Positions 25,637 through 38,818 of a stretch of DNA of 64,000 bases are shown here, in pieces. The DNA is taken from assembly GCF_902832885.1 (NCBI RefSeq), contig NZ_CADFDK010000002.1, forward strand, positions 434,001 through 498,000, in the 5' to 3' direction. How positions within the stretch are numbered: position 1 is the first letter of the stretch; every line of letters starts with the position of its first letter. Made by a program: the position numbers and the translations under genes. The notes beneath the pieces were generated by a model. It had not been told where the DNA came from, searched no databases, and was given only the letters and a program-made list of their open reading frames with translations. The stretch comes from Burkholderia seminalis DSM 23518. Lineage in GTDB: Bacteria; Pseudomonadota; Gammaproteobacteria; Burkholderiales; Burkholderiaceae.

Positions 25637-26569
25637 TCACAGCGCTTCGACCAGCAACCGCTTGCTCTTCTCGCAGTACTCGTGACACGCGGCCCGCGCG
25701 GCGATCGACGCGCCGTGCACGAATCGCGGTGCGTCCGCGCGCCGCGACATCGACACGACGATCGACGGCGGCGACGGCTGCAGCGGCAGCTCGACCACTT
25801 CGCCGCTCTCGATCAGCGCGTCGACGAACAGCACCGGAATCGCGGCAACGCCGAAACCGTCGCGCACCAGCTGCACGATCACCGAGATCGACGGCGAGCC
25901 GGTGATGCGCGTGTCCGACAGCGGCACGCCGTGCGCATGCGCGAGCGTGCGCACGATGTCCTCCAGCGCGCGATGGGGCGCGGTGCCGCGCCCGTACGTG
26001 AGGATCGGCTGGCGCAGCACCTGCCGCGCGAGGCCCGTGCGCGTGTTCGGCAGCAGCCCCGCGCGGGCGATCCAGCGCACCGGGTAGTTCGCGAGCGCGT
26101 CGCACACGACCGACGCCTCGTCGCTGCCCTCCACACGGATGATCAGGTCGAGCTCGCCGGCCATCAGCCGGCGCTGCAGCACGACGCTCACGTCGACGGT
26201 CAGGTCGATCTCCAGCTGCGGGTAGTCGGCCGCGAGCCGCCGCATGTAGTGCGGCAGCCAGCTGTGCACGACGGTCTCGATCACGCCGAGCCGCAGCTTG
26301 CCGCGCAGCGCGCTCTCGCCCGCAGCGGCCGCCTGCAGTTCCTGCGTGGCCTCGACCACGGCCTTCGCATAGCCGAGCAGGTACTCGCCGTTCGGCGTGA
26401 GCCGGAATTCGCGACTGTCGCGATCGACGAGTACCGTCTGCAGTTCGTCCTCGAGCGCCTTCAGGCGCTGCGAGATCGCGGCCGGCGTCGCATGCAGCGC
26501 GGCCGCCGTCGTGCGGAAGTTGCGCAGCTTCGCGAGCGTGACGAAGGTTTCGAGAAAACGCGTGTTCAT
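25637..26569 (-). CDS. LysR-family regulator (likely of the pyroglutamate genes)
   Basis: 310 residues. The N-terminal HTH is FLETFVTLAKLRNFRTTAAALHATPAAISQRLKALE, and the effector domain begins near residue 92 (GKLRLGVIETVVHSWLPHYMRRLAADYPQLEIDL). It is divergent from the hydro-lyase, MFS and 5-oxoprolinase genes, with a T-N11-A box at 26656-26668 in the shared intergenic region, so it is their probable regulator. The short gap 25482-25636 next to it shows nothing recognisable. Confidence 0.9.
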   Translation of the reverse strand: MNTRFLETFVTLAKLRNFRTTAAALHATPAAISQRLKALEDELQTVLVDRDSREFRLTPNGEYLLGYAKAVVEATQELQAAAAGESALRGKLRLGVIETVVHSWLPHYMRRLAADYPQLEIDLTVDVSVVLQRRLMAGELDLIIRVEGSDEASVVCDALANYPVRWIARAGLLPNTRTGLARQVLRQPILTYGRGTAPHRALEDIVRTLAHAHGVPLSDTRITGSPSISVIVQLVRDGFGVAAIPVLFVDALIESGEVVELPLQPSPPSIVVSMSRRADAPRFVHGASIAARAACHEYCEKSKRLLVEAL

Positions 26570-26655
26570 GGCGGATCGGGCGAAGGGGCGATGCGCAGCT
26601 TGCCGCTGAGGAAAAGTGAACGGGACCGGGGGAAACCCGAGGGGGCGTTAAGAAA

Positions 26656-26668
26656 TTCTATACAAGAA
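26656..26668. promoter_or_regulatory. LysR-type T-N11-A box
   Basis: TTCTATACAAGAA has complementary TTCT/AGAA arms and the T-N11-A spacing of LysR sites. It lies in an AT-rich stretch between divergent genes. A possible promoter for the rightward genes follows, with TTGGCG, 17 bases, then CTATTC just before 26720. Confidence 0.5.
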
Positions 26669-26775
26669 GTGCAAAAAAACTCGTTGGCGGTCAATTTTTT
26701 TCCTTTCTATTCTTCGCCGTAACCGATGACACATCACCGTCATCCCGACGACAACCCGATCCGCGACAGAACCTC

Positions 26776-27549
26776 ATGACGCCTTCCGAATTCCGCCAGT
26801 CCGTGCGCAGCGGCGCATTCCGCGGCCCGACCGCCGGCCATTGCGGCCCGTTCGCGCAAGCGAACCTCGCGATCCTGCCCGACGCGTACGCGCACGATTT
26901 CCTGCGCTTTTGTCAGGCGAATCCGAAAGCCTGCCCGCTGCTCGGCGTCGGCGAACCGGGCGCGTTCCGGATCGACGCGCTCGGCGAGGATCTCGACATC
27001 CGCACCGACGTGCCGAGCTACAACGTCTACCGCGACGGCCGCCTGACCGAGCGCGTCGAGTCGCTGGAAGCGCTGTGGCGCGACGATTTCGTCGTGTTCG
27101 CGATCGGCTGCTCGTTCTCGTTCGAGGACATGCTCGCCCGCGAGGGCATCGGCCTGCGCCACGTCGAGGAGGGGCGCAACGTGCCGATGTACCGCACGTC
27201 GATCGCGAACCGCCGCGCGGGCATCTTCGGCGGCCAGCTGGTCGTGTCGATGCGGCCGATGCGCGGCGCCGACGCGATCCGCGCGGTGCAGATCACGAGC
27301 CGGTTCCCGGGCGTGCACGGCGCGCCGATCCATATCGGCCACCCGCGTGCGCTCGGCATCGCCGATCTGGACGCCCCCGAATTCGGCGACGCGGTGACGA
27401 TCCGCGACGACGAACTGCCGGTGTTCTGGGCATGCGGCGTGACGCCGCAAACCGCGCTGATGGACGCGAAGCTGCCGATCGCGATCGCGCATACGCCCGG
27501 CCACATGTTGATGACCGACATCACGAACGCATCGCTGGCCGTTTTCTGA
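26776..27549 (+). CDS. UPF0317 (DUF1445) putative hydro-lyase / D-glutamate cyclase-like
   Basis: 257 residues, the usual length of bacterial UPF0317 proteins. Family blocks are [61 protein letters not shown] and [11 protein letters not shown]. Members are annotated hydro-lyases; the mammalian D-glutamate cyclase contains a related domain and makes 5-oxo-D-proline from D-glutamate. Here the gene sits two genes upstream of a 5-oxoprolinase, which supports a role in the same pathway. The exact reaction is inferred. Confidence 0.85.
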   Translation: MTPSEFRQSVRSGAFRGPTAGHCGPFAQANLAILPDAYAHDFLRFCQANPKACPLLGVGEPGAFRIDALGEDLDIRTDVPSYNVYRDGRLTERVESLEALWRDDFVVFAIGCSFSFEDMLAREGIGLRHVEEGRNVPMYRTSIANRRAGIFGGQLVVSMRPMRGADAIRAVQITSRFPGVHGAPIHIGHPRALGIADLDAPEFGDAVTIRDDELPVFWACGVTPQTALMDAKLPIAIAHTPGHMLMTDITNASLAVF

Positions 27550-27633
27550 ATTCAGGGGCCGATGGACGGCCCAAGCCCGATACCCCGCACGCCCGATCGC
27601 CATTCGAACGCGCATAACGACAGGAGCACCACC

Positions 27634-28932
27634 ATGGAAAGCAAGACCCTCGCGGCACCCGCCGCGGAGCCCGCGAGCCGAGCGCGCAGCGGCCTGTTCT
27701 CGTGGTACGCGGACGCACAGTCGCGCGAGCGCCGCGCATTCTGGAGCTGCAAGGTCGGCTACATGCTCGACGGGATGGATACGCAGATGCTGTCGTTCGT
27801 GATTCCGACGCTCGTCGCGACGTGGGGCATCTCGCTCGCGGACGCCGGCTTCATCGGCACGGTCACGCTGCTCGCGTCGGCGGCGGGCGGCTGGATCGCC
27901 GGCATCCTGTCCGACCGGATCGGACGCGTGCGCACGCTGCAGCTCACGGTGCTGTGGTTCGCGGTGTTCACCGCGCTGTGCGGGCTCGCGCAGAACTACC
28001 ACCAGCTGCTCGCGGCGCGTGCGCTGATGGGCTTCGGCTTCGGCGGTGAATGGACGGCCGGCGCGGTGCTGATCGGCGAAGTGATCCGCGCGCGCGACCG
28101 CGGCAAGGCCGTCGGGCTCGTGCAGTCGGGCTGGGCGATCGGCTGGGGGCTGTGCGCGCTGCTGTATGCGCTGCTGTTCTCGGTGCTGCCGGCCGAGCAG
28201 GCGTGGCGCGCGCTGTTCCTCGTCGGGCTCGCGCCCGCGCTGCTGGTCGTCGCGATCCGCCGCTACGTGAAGGAGCCGGACGTCTACGAGAAGGAGAAGG
28301 CCGCGCAGGCACAGGTGGCCGACGCGCCGCGCCTGACCGAGATCTTCGCGCCGAAGCTGATCACGACGACGCTGCGCGCGGCGCTGCTGACGACCGGCGC
28401 GCAGGGCGGCTACTACGCGATCACGACGTGGCTGCCGACCTTCCTGAAGACCGAGCGTCACCTCACGGTGATGGGCACCGGCGGCTATCTCGCGATGATC
28501 ATCTTCGGTTCGTGGGTCGGCTACCTGACGAGCGCGTACCTGACCGACCGCCTCGGCCGCAAGCCGAACTTCATCCTGTTCGCGGTCGGCTCGATGGTGA
28601 TCGCATTCGCGTACACGTCGCTGAACCTGACCAACGCGTCGATGCTGTGGCTCGGCTTCCCGCTCGGCTTCTTCGCATCGGGCATCTTCTCGGGGATGGG
28701 CGCGTTCCTCACCGAACTGTTCCCGACCCGCGTGCGCGGTTCCGGCCAGGGCTTCTGCTACAACGTGGGCCGCGCGATCGGTGCGCTGTTCCCGTTCCTG
28801 ATCGGTGCGCTGTCGAAGCAGTACGGGCTCGGCACGAGCATCGGCATCTTCGCGGTCGCCGCGTACGGCGTGGTGATCGTCGCCGCGCTGACGCTGCCCG
28901 AGACCCGCGGCCGCGAACTCGACGCCGCGTAA
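27634..28932 (+). CDS. MFS transporter, AAHS/sugar-acid symporter type
   Basis: 432 residues from ATG 27634, preceded by AGGAG. Twelve hydrophobic segments and MFS signatures are visible (GILSDRIGRVRTLQ after TM2, DRLGRKPNFILF in the second half). It carries LDGMDTQMLSFVIPTLVATW, as in aromatic-acid:H+ symporters. Located between the hydro-lyase and the 5-oxoprolinase, it probably imports an organic or amino acid such as pyroglutamate, but specificity cannot be read. Confidence 0.87.
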   Translation: MESKTLAAPAAEPASRARSGLFSWYADAQSRERRAFWSCKVGYMLDGMDTQMLSFVIPTLVATWGISLADAGFIGTVTLLASAAGGWIAGILSDRIGRVRTLQLTVLWFAVFTALCGLAQNYHQLLAARALMGFGFGGEWTAGAVLIGEVIRARDRGKAVGLVQSGWAIGWGLCALLYALLFSVLPAEQAWRALFLVGLAPALLVVAIRRYVKEPDVYEKEKAAQAQVADAPRLTEIFAPKLITTTLRAALLTTGAQGGYYAITTWLPTFLKTERHLTVMGTGGYLAMIIFGSWVGYLTSAYLTDRLGRKPNFILFAVGSMVIAFAYTSLNLTNASMLWLGFPLGFFASGIFSGMGAFLTELFPTRVRGSGQGFCYNVGRAIGALFPFLIGALSKQYGLGTSIGIFAVAAYGVVIVAALTLPETRGRELDAA

Positions 28933-29052
28933 GCGGCCGGGCGGCCCGCCCTTCGTCCTGCTTCCCCTTTCATCGAGACCGTGACACGGCGTGCGACGCG
29001 CGCCGTGCGGCGGCGCTCGTCCCTCGATTCAACGACGCCTCGACCCGACATC

Positions 29053-32697
<3,645 letters not shown>

Positions 32698-32706
32698 TTC
32701 GTGCGA

Positions 32707-32730
32707 CCCGGCGCGGGCGGCCGCGCCGGG
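32707..32730 (+). terminator. Terminator hairpin after the 5-oxoprolinase
   Basis: CCCGGCGCGG and CCGCGCCGGG form a perfect 10-bp stem with a GCGG loop, ten bases after the stop codon. No clear T tract follows. Confidence 0.65.
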
Positions 32731-33257
32731 CTGAAATCATTGCAACGGACTGTGGAATAAAACAACGAATTCACGCACAAACGGAATCAAAAATGGCCGA
32801 AATCCGGTGCGCCGGCATGCGATCCGACCCTGTCTGAGCGGTGCCGCCAGTGCCATGCCGCGATCGCTCCGCGTCGACCGCAAACCCATGACCAGCAAGG
32901 CATTCAGCCGATTCCGCCACGCCGTTTCGCCGTGCCGCACCGGGTCTTTCGCCGGCCGCAAATCATGAAAAATCCGGCTTGCCAATCGAGTCCCGATTCC
33001 TTGACACTCTGCTCTAAATGTGAGTGCCAATCCTCATCGTCATTTGATAAGATGGCTCTCATCATTCGTTTGGCAAAACCTGCGCGCGTCACGCGCGAAC
33101 GCCGGTCGCAGTAGCTGGAAACAAGTACGGGACGAGGCCCGCTGTCACGGCAATCACGGCTGACCTGCCGGAACGCGCTCGGCGCGGCCCGGGCAGGGCG
33201 GTCGGCCCGCTCGCCTCCGTCTACACTGTGCGTTTTTTTCTGGATCGGGGCGTGTCC
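32731..33257. other. Long intergenic region upstream of rpfR
   Basis: About 530 bases without a credible gene; only very short frames occur. Parts are noticeably less GC-rich than the surroundings, for example around 32740-32800 and 33000-33060. A TTGACA element at 33001-33006 has no good -10 at standard spacing. The region presumably carries the rpfR promoter and 5' leader, but I cannot point to a specific site. Confidence 0.5.
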
Positions 33258-35261
33258 ATGGATGACGAAAACGATAGCGCGGTGCTCGAGGCGCATGTCG
33301 GTACGCGCAGCCCCTGCTGGCGTCTCGGCAGCGACAGCAACGCGCTCGAGCTGGCCGCCGTGCGCGGCCTGACCAACGTGGCGGTTGCGCTGACGGTCGA
33401 GCAGGCCGCGCGCGTGCGTGCGCTGACCGGCGTCACGTCGCATCTCGTGCTCGACATCGCGCTGTTCGGCAATCCGGTCAGCCTCCATCTGGTCGGCAGG
33501 AAGGTCAACACGACCGACTGGGCCGGCACGGCGTCCGCCTATTCCGATACCGCATCCGTCGCCGACGATCTGTCGCACGGGCTCGCCTTCGCCGAGCAGG
33601 TCGTGTCCGAAGTCAATTCGCTCGTCGTGATCCTCGATCGCAACGGGATGGTGCAGCGCTTCAACCGGCTGTGCGAGGAAGTGACGGGCAAGCGCGAGGT
33701 CGACGTGATCGGCCGCAGCGCGTTCGAGCTGTTCATGAGCCCCGAGCAGGGCGCGCAGTCGCGCACCAACATCACCGGCTTTTTCGCGAGCAACCAGTCG
33801 TACGCGGTCGAGCGCTACATCAACACGGTCAACGGGCCGCGCCTGTTCCAGTTCCGCAACAAGTTCGTGCAGAGCGGCAGCGGCATCGACGAGCAGTTCC
33901 TGATCTGCTCGGGCATCGACATCACCGAGGAGCGCAACGCGCAGCAGCGGCTCACCGAGCTGGCGAACACCGACGTGCTCACCGGGCTGCCGAACCGCCA
34001 TGCGATCAGCGAGCGGATCCGTGCGGCGATCGACGCGGAGAGCCCCGACACGCGCGGCCAGGTCGGGATCCTGTTCCTTGACCTCGACAACTTCAAGCGC
34101 GTCAACGATCACTACGGTCACATCACCGGCGACCGCCTGCTGCAGGACGTGTCGTCGATCATCAGCGGCTGCCTGCCGTCCGGCGCGACGCTCGCCCGGC
34201 TCGGCGGCGACGAGTTCCTCGTGCTGTTCGAGCACGGCACGCGGCCGCTGCTCGAGGCGACCGCGCAGATCATCCTCGAACGGCTGCGCACGCCGATCCA
34301 CCTCGGGCTGATGGAGGTCTACACGAGCTGCTCGATCGGCATCGCGATGCATCCGCAGCATGGCGATTCGCTCGAGACGCTGATCCGCAGCGCCGACACC
34401 GCGATGTACGTCGCGAAGGAGGAAGGCAAGCACACGTACCGCGTGTTCTCGCTGGAGATGAACCAGAAGGTCGCGAAGTACATGTGGCTCGACACGAACC
34501 TGCGCAAGGCGCTCGAGGAAGAGCAGTTCGTGCTGCATTACCAGCCGGTCGTCGATATCGCGACGGGCGACGTGCACGGCGTCGAGGCGCTGATCCGCTG
34601 GCAGTCGCCCGATCGCGGGCTCGTCGCGCCGATCGAGTTCATTCGTTTCGCGGAGGAGTCGGGGCTGATCGCGCCGCTCGGGCGCTGGGTGATGCGCACC
34701 GCGGCCGCACAGGCCGCCGCATGGAAGGCGAAGGGGCTCGGCATCCGGATCGCGGTGAACGTGTCCGCGCGGCAGTTGCAGGACATGAACATCGTGCACC
34801 AGTTCGCGTCGATTCTTGACGGCGCGGGGCTGAAGCCCGGCCTGCTCGACATCGAGCTGACCGAAAGCTGCTTCATCGAGGACGAGGATTCCGCGATCGG
34901 GCTGATGCGGCAGTTCCGCCAGCTCGGCGCGGAGATCCATCTCGACGATTTCGGCACCGGCTATTCGTCGCTGTCGCAGCTGTCGCGCCTGCCGCTCGAT
35001 GCGATCAAGCTCGACCGCACCTTCATCACGGGCATCGACCGCAACCCGCGCTCGCAGGCACTGGTGCGCTCGGTCGTGTCGCTCGCGAAGGCGCTGAATT
35101 TCGCGGTGATCGCCGAAGGCGTCGAAACGCATGCGGAAGCCGATTTCCTCAAGCAGCTCGACGTCGATCACGCGCAGGGCTACTACTATGCGCGGCCGAT
35201 GCCGGCGCAGGCGTTCGAGGCGTGGCTCGCGGAGACGCGGAAGCTCAGGCTGATCGCCTGA
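33258..35261 (+). CDS. rpfR: RpfR, BDSF receptor with PAS-GGDEF-EAL domains
   Basis: 667 residues. The N-terminal RpfF-interaction-type domain (about 1-95; ALELAAVRGLTNVAVALTVEQAARVR-like block) is followed by PAS (about 118-225; VVILDRNGMVQRFNRLCEE), GGDEF (RLGGDEF, residues 316-320, intact) and EAL (VEALIRW, EAL at 443-445, plus DDFGTGYSSLSQL and IKLDR). It binds the fatty-acid signal BDSF and adjusts cyclic-di-GMP turnover; it is orthologous in layout to enterobacterial PdeR/Gmr. It is convergent with rpfF, as in B. cenocepacia. ATG 33258 is chosen because the ortholog-like sequence begins there; GTG 33228 adds ten residues. Confidence 0.93.
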   Translation: MDDENDSAVLEAHVGTRSPCWRLGSDSNALELAAVRGLTNVAVALTVEQAARVRALTGVTSHLVLDIALFGNPVSLHLVGRKVNTTDWAGTASAYSDTASVADDLSHGLAFAEQVVSEVNSLVVILDRNGMVQRFNRLCEEVTGKREVDVIGRSAFELFMSPEQGAQSRTNITGFFASNQSYAVERYINTVNGPRLFQFRNKFVQSGSGIDEQFLICSGIDITEERNAQQRLTELANTDVLTGLPNRHAISERIRAAIDAESPDTRGQVGILFLDLDNFKRVNDHYGHITGDRLLQDVSSIISGCLPSGATLARLGGDEFLVLFEHGTRPLLEATAQIILERLRTPIHLGLMEVYTSCSIGIAMHPQHGDSLETLIRSADTAMYVAKEEGKHTYRVFSLEMNQKVAKYMWLDTNLRKALEEEQFVLHYQPVVDIATGDVHGVEALIRWQSPDRGLVAPIEFIRFAEESGLIAPLGRWVMRTAAAQAAAWKAKGLGIRIAVNVSARQLQDMNIVHQFASILDGAGLKPGLLDIELTESCFIEDEDSAIGLMRQFRQLGAEIHLDDFGTGYSSLSQLSRLPLDAIKLDRTFITGIDRNPRSQALVRSVVSLAKALNFAVIAEGVETHAEADFLKQLDVDHAQGYYYARPMPAQAFEAWLAETRKLRLIA

Positions 35262-35277
35262 GCCTCGTGCCCGCCCA

Positions 35278-35302
35278 GGCGCCGCCGCGTACCGGCGGCG
35301 CC
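35278..35302. terminator. Bidirectional terminator between rpfR and rpfF
   Basis: GGCGCCGCCG and CGGCGGCGCC form a perfect 10-bp stem with a five-base loop, midway between the convergent stops at 35261 and 35310. Confidence 0.75.
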
Positions 35303-35309
35303 GGTTCCA

Positions 35310-36173
35310 TTACACCGTGCGCAGCTTCGACACGCGGCGGTTCTGCAGCATCACCAGGCGTTCCATGTACGCGAGGTCCTTCGGCTCGATCGTGAACGCC
35401 GCATGCACCCACGCTTCCGTGATGTCCATCAGCTCCGAGCGCGACAGCTGGAACACGCGCTCGCGGGCGCGCAGCATCGCGCGCACGCCGTTCAGCTTCG
35501 GTTTCGTCACGTCGATGAAGGTGCGCGTCGCGAGATACGCGTCGCCGGCGTCGAACGTCTGGTCGATCAGCCCGCGATCCTCGTACCACTCGGCCGCATG
35601 CGCCTCGCCGGTCGCGATCAGCGATTCCGCGAGGCCGCGGTTCGCCTTGCGCGCGACGAGCGAATAGCCGCCCATGCCCGGGAACAGGTTGAACGCGATC
35701 TCGGGAAACCCGAGCTTCACACCCTTCTGCGCGAGCACGTAGTGGTGCGCGAGCGCGGCCTCGAAGCCGCCGCCGAGCGCGCTGCCCTCGACCATCGCGA
35801 TCGAGATCGCGCCGGTGCCGAAGCCCGTGTAGATCTCGTACACGCCGTCGATGCACGAGCGCGCGTAGGCCATCAGCTGGTCACGCCGGCCGCTGCGGAT
35901 CGCGTCGACGAAGAAGCTCAGGTCGCCGCCGACGTTGAACAGCTCGGGGACGAGCGAGCCCGTCACCCAGAAGTCGAACGTGAGGCCCGAGTCGCGTGCG
36001 ACGCGCGCGAGATGGATGATGTCGGTAACGAGTTGTTGGTTGAAGCACGGCCGCGGCTCCGATCGCAGCATCATCCACATGACGTTACGGCCTTCTTCGT
36101 AGAAGGCGGTCAGTTGCGACAGTTCGCCGGCTTCGTAAAACGGGCGGCACGCCGGATGGGATTGGAGTTGCAT
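35310..36173 (-). CDS. rpfF: RpfF, BDSF (cis-2-dodecenoic acid) synthase
   Basis: 287 residues of the crotonase family. It makes the diffusible signal BDSF from acyl-ACP by dehydration and thioester cleavage. The two catalytic glutamates are Glu138 in SALGGGFEAAL and Glu158 in KLGFPEIAFNLFPGMGGY. They are 20 residues apart, as are Glu141 and Glu161 of the Xanthomonas enzyme. The N-terminus MQLQSHPACRPFYEAGELSQL supports ATG 36173. Adjacent rpfR encodes the receptor, completing a signalling pair that controls motility, biofilm and virulence traits in B. cenocepacia. Confidence 0.94.
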   Translation of the reverse strand: MQLQSHPACRPFYEAGELSQLTAFYEEGRNVMWMMLRSEPRPCFNQQLVTDIIHLARVARDSGLTFDFWVTGSLVPELFNVGGDLSFFVDAIRSGRRDQLMAYARSCIDGVYEIYTGFGTGAISIAMVEGSALGGGFEAALAHHYVLAQKGVKLGFPEIAFNLFPGMGGYSLVARKANRGLAESLIATGEAHAAEWYEDRGLIDQTFDAGDAYLATRTFIDVTKPKLNGVRAMLRARERVFQLSRSELMDITEAWVHAAFTIEPKDLAYMERLVMLQNRRVSKLRTV

Positions 36174-36593
36174 GGTATGTCCTCGTGAGATGTGGTTCTT
36201 GAAGACCATCGCGCCCGGCGCCACGCGGGGAATCGGGTTGCCCGCCGGGCGCCGGGCGCGAGGCATCGCCATTGTTGCGCGCGCACAAAAGACGAACTGC
36301 GGGGAACAACGCACGACCGGGACGCGGGCATCGATGGCGTTCGGACGGATAGGGCGGGCGAACGGATCGGGATCGGGAGGCGACGGCCGGCGTGCCGGAC
36401 GGCGCCGATACGCGCGGAAAGTCGGGAGACGGCGATGGGCCGCACGGCTTGACGCTCGCCGGCACGTCACCCACACTGGATCGCACGACGGCCATCGGGC
36501 GGGTGGTCCGTCATGCGCGTGTCATGCGGGTACGACCTGTCGCGTGGGCGCGCAGTCCTGACGCCCGGTAACGAACGCGCGGAGAGTCGCGAC
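36174..36593. other. Intergenic region upstream of rpfF and of the transglutaminase gene
   Basis: About 420 bases between divergent genes (about 340 if the transglutaminase gene starts at ATG 36513). It must contain the rpfF promoter, but no -35/-10 pair, sigma-54-type site or strong dyad stands out by eye. No credible small gene found. Confidence 0.5.
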
Positions 36594-38519
36594 GTGGCAC
36601 GTTTTGCTTCCCGATGGGCCGGCTGTCTGCTCGCCTGCGCCGTTGCGCTCGGCGCGGGAATCGCCGCGGCCGGCACGCACGACTCGCACGACTCGCACGA
36701 CTCGCGCGAGTCGTCCGGCGCGGAAGACGAAGCCCCCGTCACGCTCGTCAGCGACGTCCACGAATTCGTGATCCAGCACGACGGCTCGCTCGACGAGCAC
36801 GACGATTCGATACTGCGCGCGAACAATGCGAACGGCATCGACGCGGTCGCGCAGCGCTACGTGTGGTTCGACAAGCATCTCGAGCAGGTCGATCTGCTCG
36901 CGGCCGAGACGATCGATCGCGACGGCGTCGCGCATCCGGTCGGCGCGGACGGCATCCGCGACGTGCAGGAGCCGCGCTCGGCCGGCGCGCCGACGTTCCA
37001 GGACGGGCTGTTGCGCACCGTCGTGTTCCCCGGCGTCGAAGCCGGATCGAGCACGCGCGTGGCGTTCCGCAAGACGCGCACGAAACCCGTCAATCCCGGC
37101 TACTTCGGCTACTACGTCGAGCCGTCGCGCGAGCCCGTCGACAGCCAGCGGCTGATCTTCGACGTGCCGGCCGACATGCCGCTGCATGCGGACGCGCGCG
37201 GCTACGTCGCGCTGCCGCCGGTCACGGCGAACGGCCGCACGCGTTATGAATTCGATTACCGGCACGGCCCGTACGACCGCATCGAGAGCGGCGCGGTCGG
37301 CTATCCGACCTACGGCGACCGGCTCGTCGTGTCGACGCTGCCCGACTACGCGGCCTTCGCCGCCCGCTACCGCAACGCGGCCGTCGACCCGAGCGCGGGC
37401 GATCCGGCCGTCGTGCAACTGGCGCGCGCGCTCACCGCGGAGGCCGCCGATCCGCGCGACAAGGCGCGCATCCTGTACGACTGGGTGCAGGCGAACGTGC
37501 GCTACGTCGGGCTGTTTCTCGGCGAAACGGCCGCCGCGCCGCATCGCGTGACGGACATCCTGCGCAACCGCTACGGCGACTGCAAGGATCATGTCGCGCT
37601 GTTCGGCGCGCTGCTCGCGGCGGTCGGCATTCGCAGCGAGCCGGTGCTGATCAATCTCGGCGCCGTCTACACGCTGCCGTCGGTACCCGGTTACGGCAGC
37701 GGCGCGATCAATCATGCGATCACGTGGCTGCCCGACTTCGCGCTCTATGCGGACACGACGACGGCCGGCATCGCGTTCGGCTACCTGCCGCCGATCGTGA
37801 TGGATCGTCCCGCGCTGCTCGTCGACACCGGTGGGCTGTCGCGCACGCCGGCCACGCAGCCGCGCGGCCGCATCGCGCGGGTCGGGATCGACGCCGCGCA
37901 ACCGGGCGTCGCGCGTTTCAATGCATACGTCGAGGACAGCGGCTGGACGGCCGAACTCGAGCGGAACCTGTTTCGCCGGGCGCCGCACGATCGCATCGAC
38001 GCGCTGGCGACCGAGCGTCTGAGGCAAAGCGGCCTGCGCGGCCGCGCGCAACTGTCGACCGGCGACCGGCGCGTGACCGAGGGGCCGTTCGACGTGACGG
38101 TCACCGGCACGCTCGATCATTTCGTGTGGCCCGACGGCACGACCGCGTTGCCCGCGCTGTCGAGCCTCACGGGCGGCATCGCGACGCAGGTCGAGAACTG
38201 GCTGGCCGAACCCGTGCGTACGCAGCCGTGGGGCTGCGTCGGCGGCACGTTCGACGAGACCGGGCAGATTGCACTGCCGGCGGATGTCGTCGTCACCGAC
38301 CTGCCGACGGATGCGGACGTGCACGACCGCTTCGTCGCGTTCACGTCGCATTACGTGTTCGATGCGGCCGCGCGCATCGTCCAGGTCACGCGGCGGATGA
38401 AGGCGGATTTCGGTCGTCAGGTGTGCACGCCGGACGAATTCGCGGCGCTGCGTGGGGCGCTCGAACGCATCGAACGCGACACGCAGGCGCAGATCGTCGT
38501 GCGGGCGAAGCCGCGTTGA
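36594..38519 (+). CDS. DUF3857/transglutaminase-like exported protein
   Basis: 641 residues from GTG 36594, which has GGAGAG seven bases upstream and begins directly with a signal peptide (FASRWAGCLLACAVALGAGIAAAG). An ATG at 36513 would add 27 residues before the signal. A DUF3857 region comes first, then a transglutaminase-like domain with a visible Cys-His-Asp triad: RYGDCKDHVALFGALLAAVGI (Cys), GAINHAITWLPDF (His) and ALYADTTTAG (Asp). Members are periplasmic, of unknown substrate. Three tandem HDS repeats follow the signal peptide. Confidence 0.85.
   Translation: MARFASRWAGCLLACAVALGAGIAAAGTHDSHDSHDSRESSGAEDEAPVTLVSDVHEFVIQHDGSLDEHDDSILRANNANGIDAVAQRYVWFDKHLEQVDLLAAETIDRDGVAHPVGADGIRDVQEPRSAGAPTFQDGLLRTVVFPGVEAGSSTRVAFRKTRTKPVNPGYFGYYVEPSREPVDSQRLIFDVPADMPLHADARGYVALPPVTANGRTRYEFDYRHGPYDRIESGAVGYPTYGDRLVVSTLPDYAAFAARYRNAAVDPSAGDPAVVQLARALTAEAADPRDKARILYDWVQANVRYVGLFLGETAAAPHRVTDILRNRYGDCKDHVALFGALLAAVGIRSEPVLINLGAVYTLPSVPGYGSGAINHAITWLPDFALYADTTTAGIAFGYLPPIVMDRPALLVDTGGLSRTPATQPRGRIARVGIDAAQPGVARFNAYVEDSGWTAELERNLFRRAPHDRIDALATERLRQSGLRGRAQLSTGDRRVTEGPFDVTVTGTLDHFVWPDGTTALPALSSLTGGIATQVENWLAEPVRTQPWGCVGGTFDETGQIALPADVVVTDLPTDADVHDRFVAFTSHYVFDAAARIVQVTRRMKADFGRQVCTPDEFAALRGALERIERDTQAQIVVRAKPR
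36678..36704 (+). repeat. Three tandem copies of a 9-bp repeat inside the transglutaminase gene
   Basis: CACGACTCG is repeated three times without change, coding HDS-HDS-HDS just after the signal peptide. The unit length keeps the frame, so copy-number change would alter only the length of a linker. Confidence 0.8.
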
Positions 38520-38588
38520 GCGGCGCGGGCACGACGTTCGCTACGCACGGGCGAATGGCCGCAACCGGCCAGCGTGCGGGAGGACATC

Positions 38589-38759
38589 ATGACGGAACGG
38601 GATCACGAGATCGCCGAGCTCTCGAAGGACTTGCTGGGGCGGATCGTGCAGGGCACGATCGCGACCGGTGCAACGGTGAATGCGCAGCAGTGCGCGGCGC
38701 TTGCCGTGCAATGCGCGACGGCGCTGGTCGACAGGCTCGACGCGCGCAGCGGCGGCTGA
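38589..38759 (+). CDS. Small hypothetical protein (56 aa)
   Basis: ATG 38589 is preceded by a strong GGGAGG at 38578-38583. The product, MTERDHEIAELSKDLLGRI then a mostly helical Ala-rich segment with two Cys (QQCAALAVQCATALVDRL), looks like a compact helical protein. No family recognised. The good ribosome site and coding-like composition support a real gene. Confidence 0.6.
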   Translation: MTERDHEIAELSKDLLGRIVQGTIATGATVNAQQCAALAVQCATALVDRLDARSGG

Positions 38760-38818
38760 ACGCCGACGTGACGCCAACATGACGCCAGGCGACAATGCAT
38801 GGCGCCGCGCGTCAGGCG

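Noticed and set aside
28981-29052. GTG start extending the 5-oxoprolinase by 24 residues
   Set aside because: The added residues are Arg-rich and unlike the family N-terminus; the ATG at 29053 gives the standard start just before [12 protein letters not shown].
32793-32837. Mini-ORF of 14 codons (MAEIRCAGMRSDPV)
   Set aside because: No ribosome site, very short, no coding pattern or conserved context.
33001-33053. Sigma-70 or CRP-type promoter for rpfR
   Set aside because: TTGACA is present but no acceptable -10 lies 16-18 bases downstream, and the TGTGA nearby lacks a TCACA partner at six bases.
33044-33085. Sigma-54 promoter in front of rpfR (TTTGGCAAAACCTGCGC)
   Set aside because: The GG to GC distance is too short for -24/-12 recognition.
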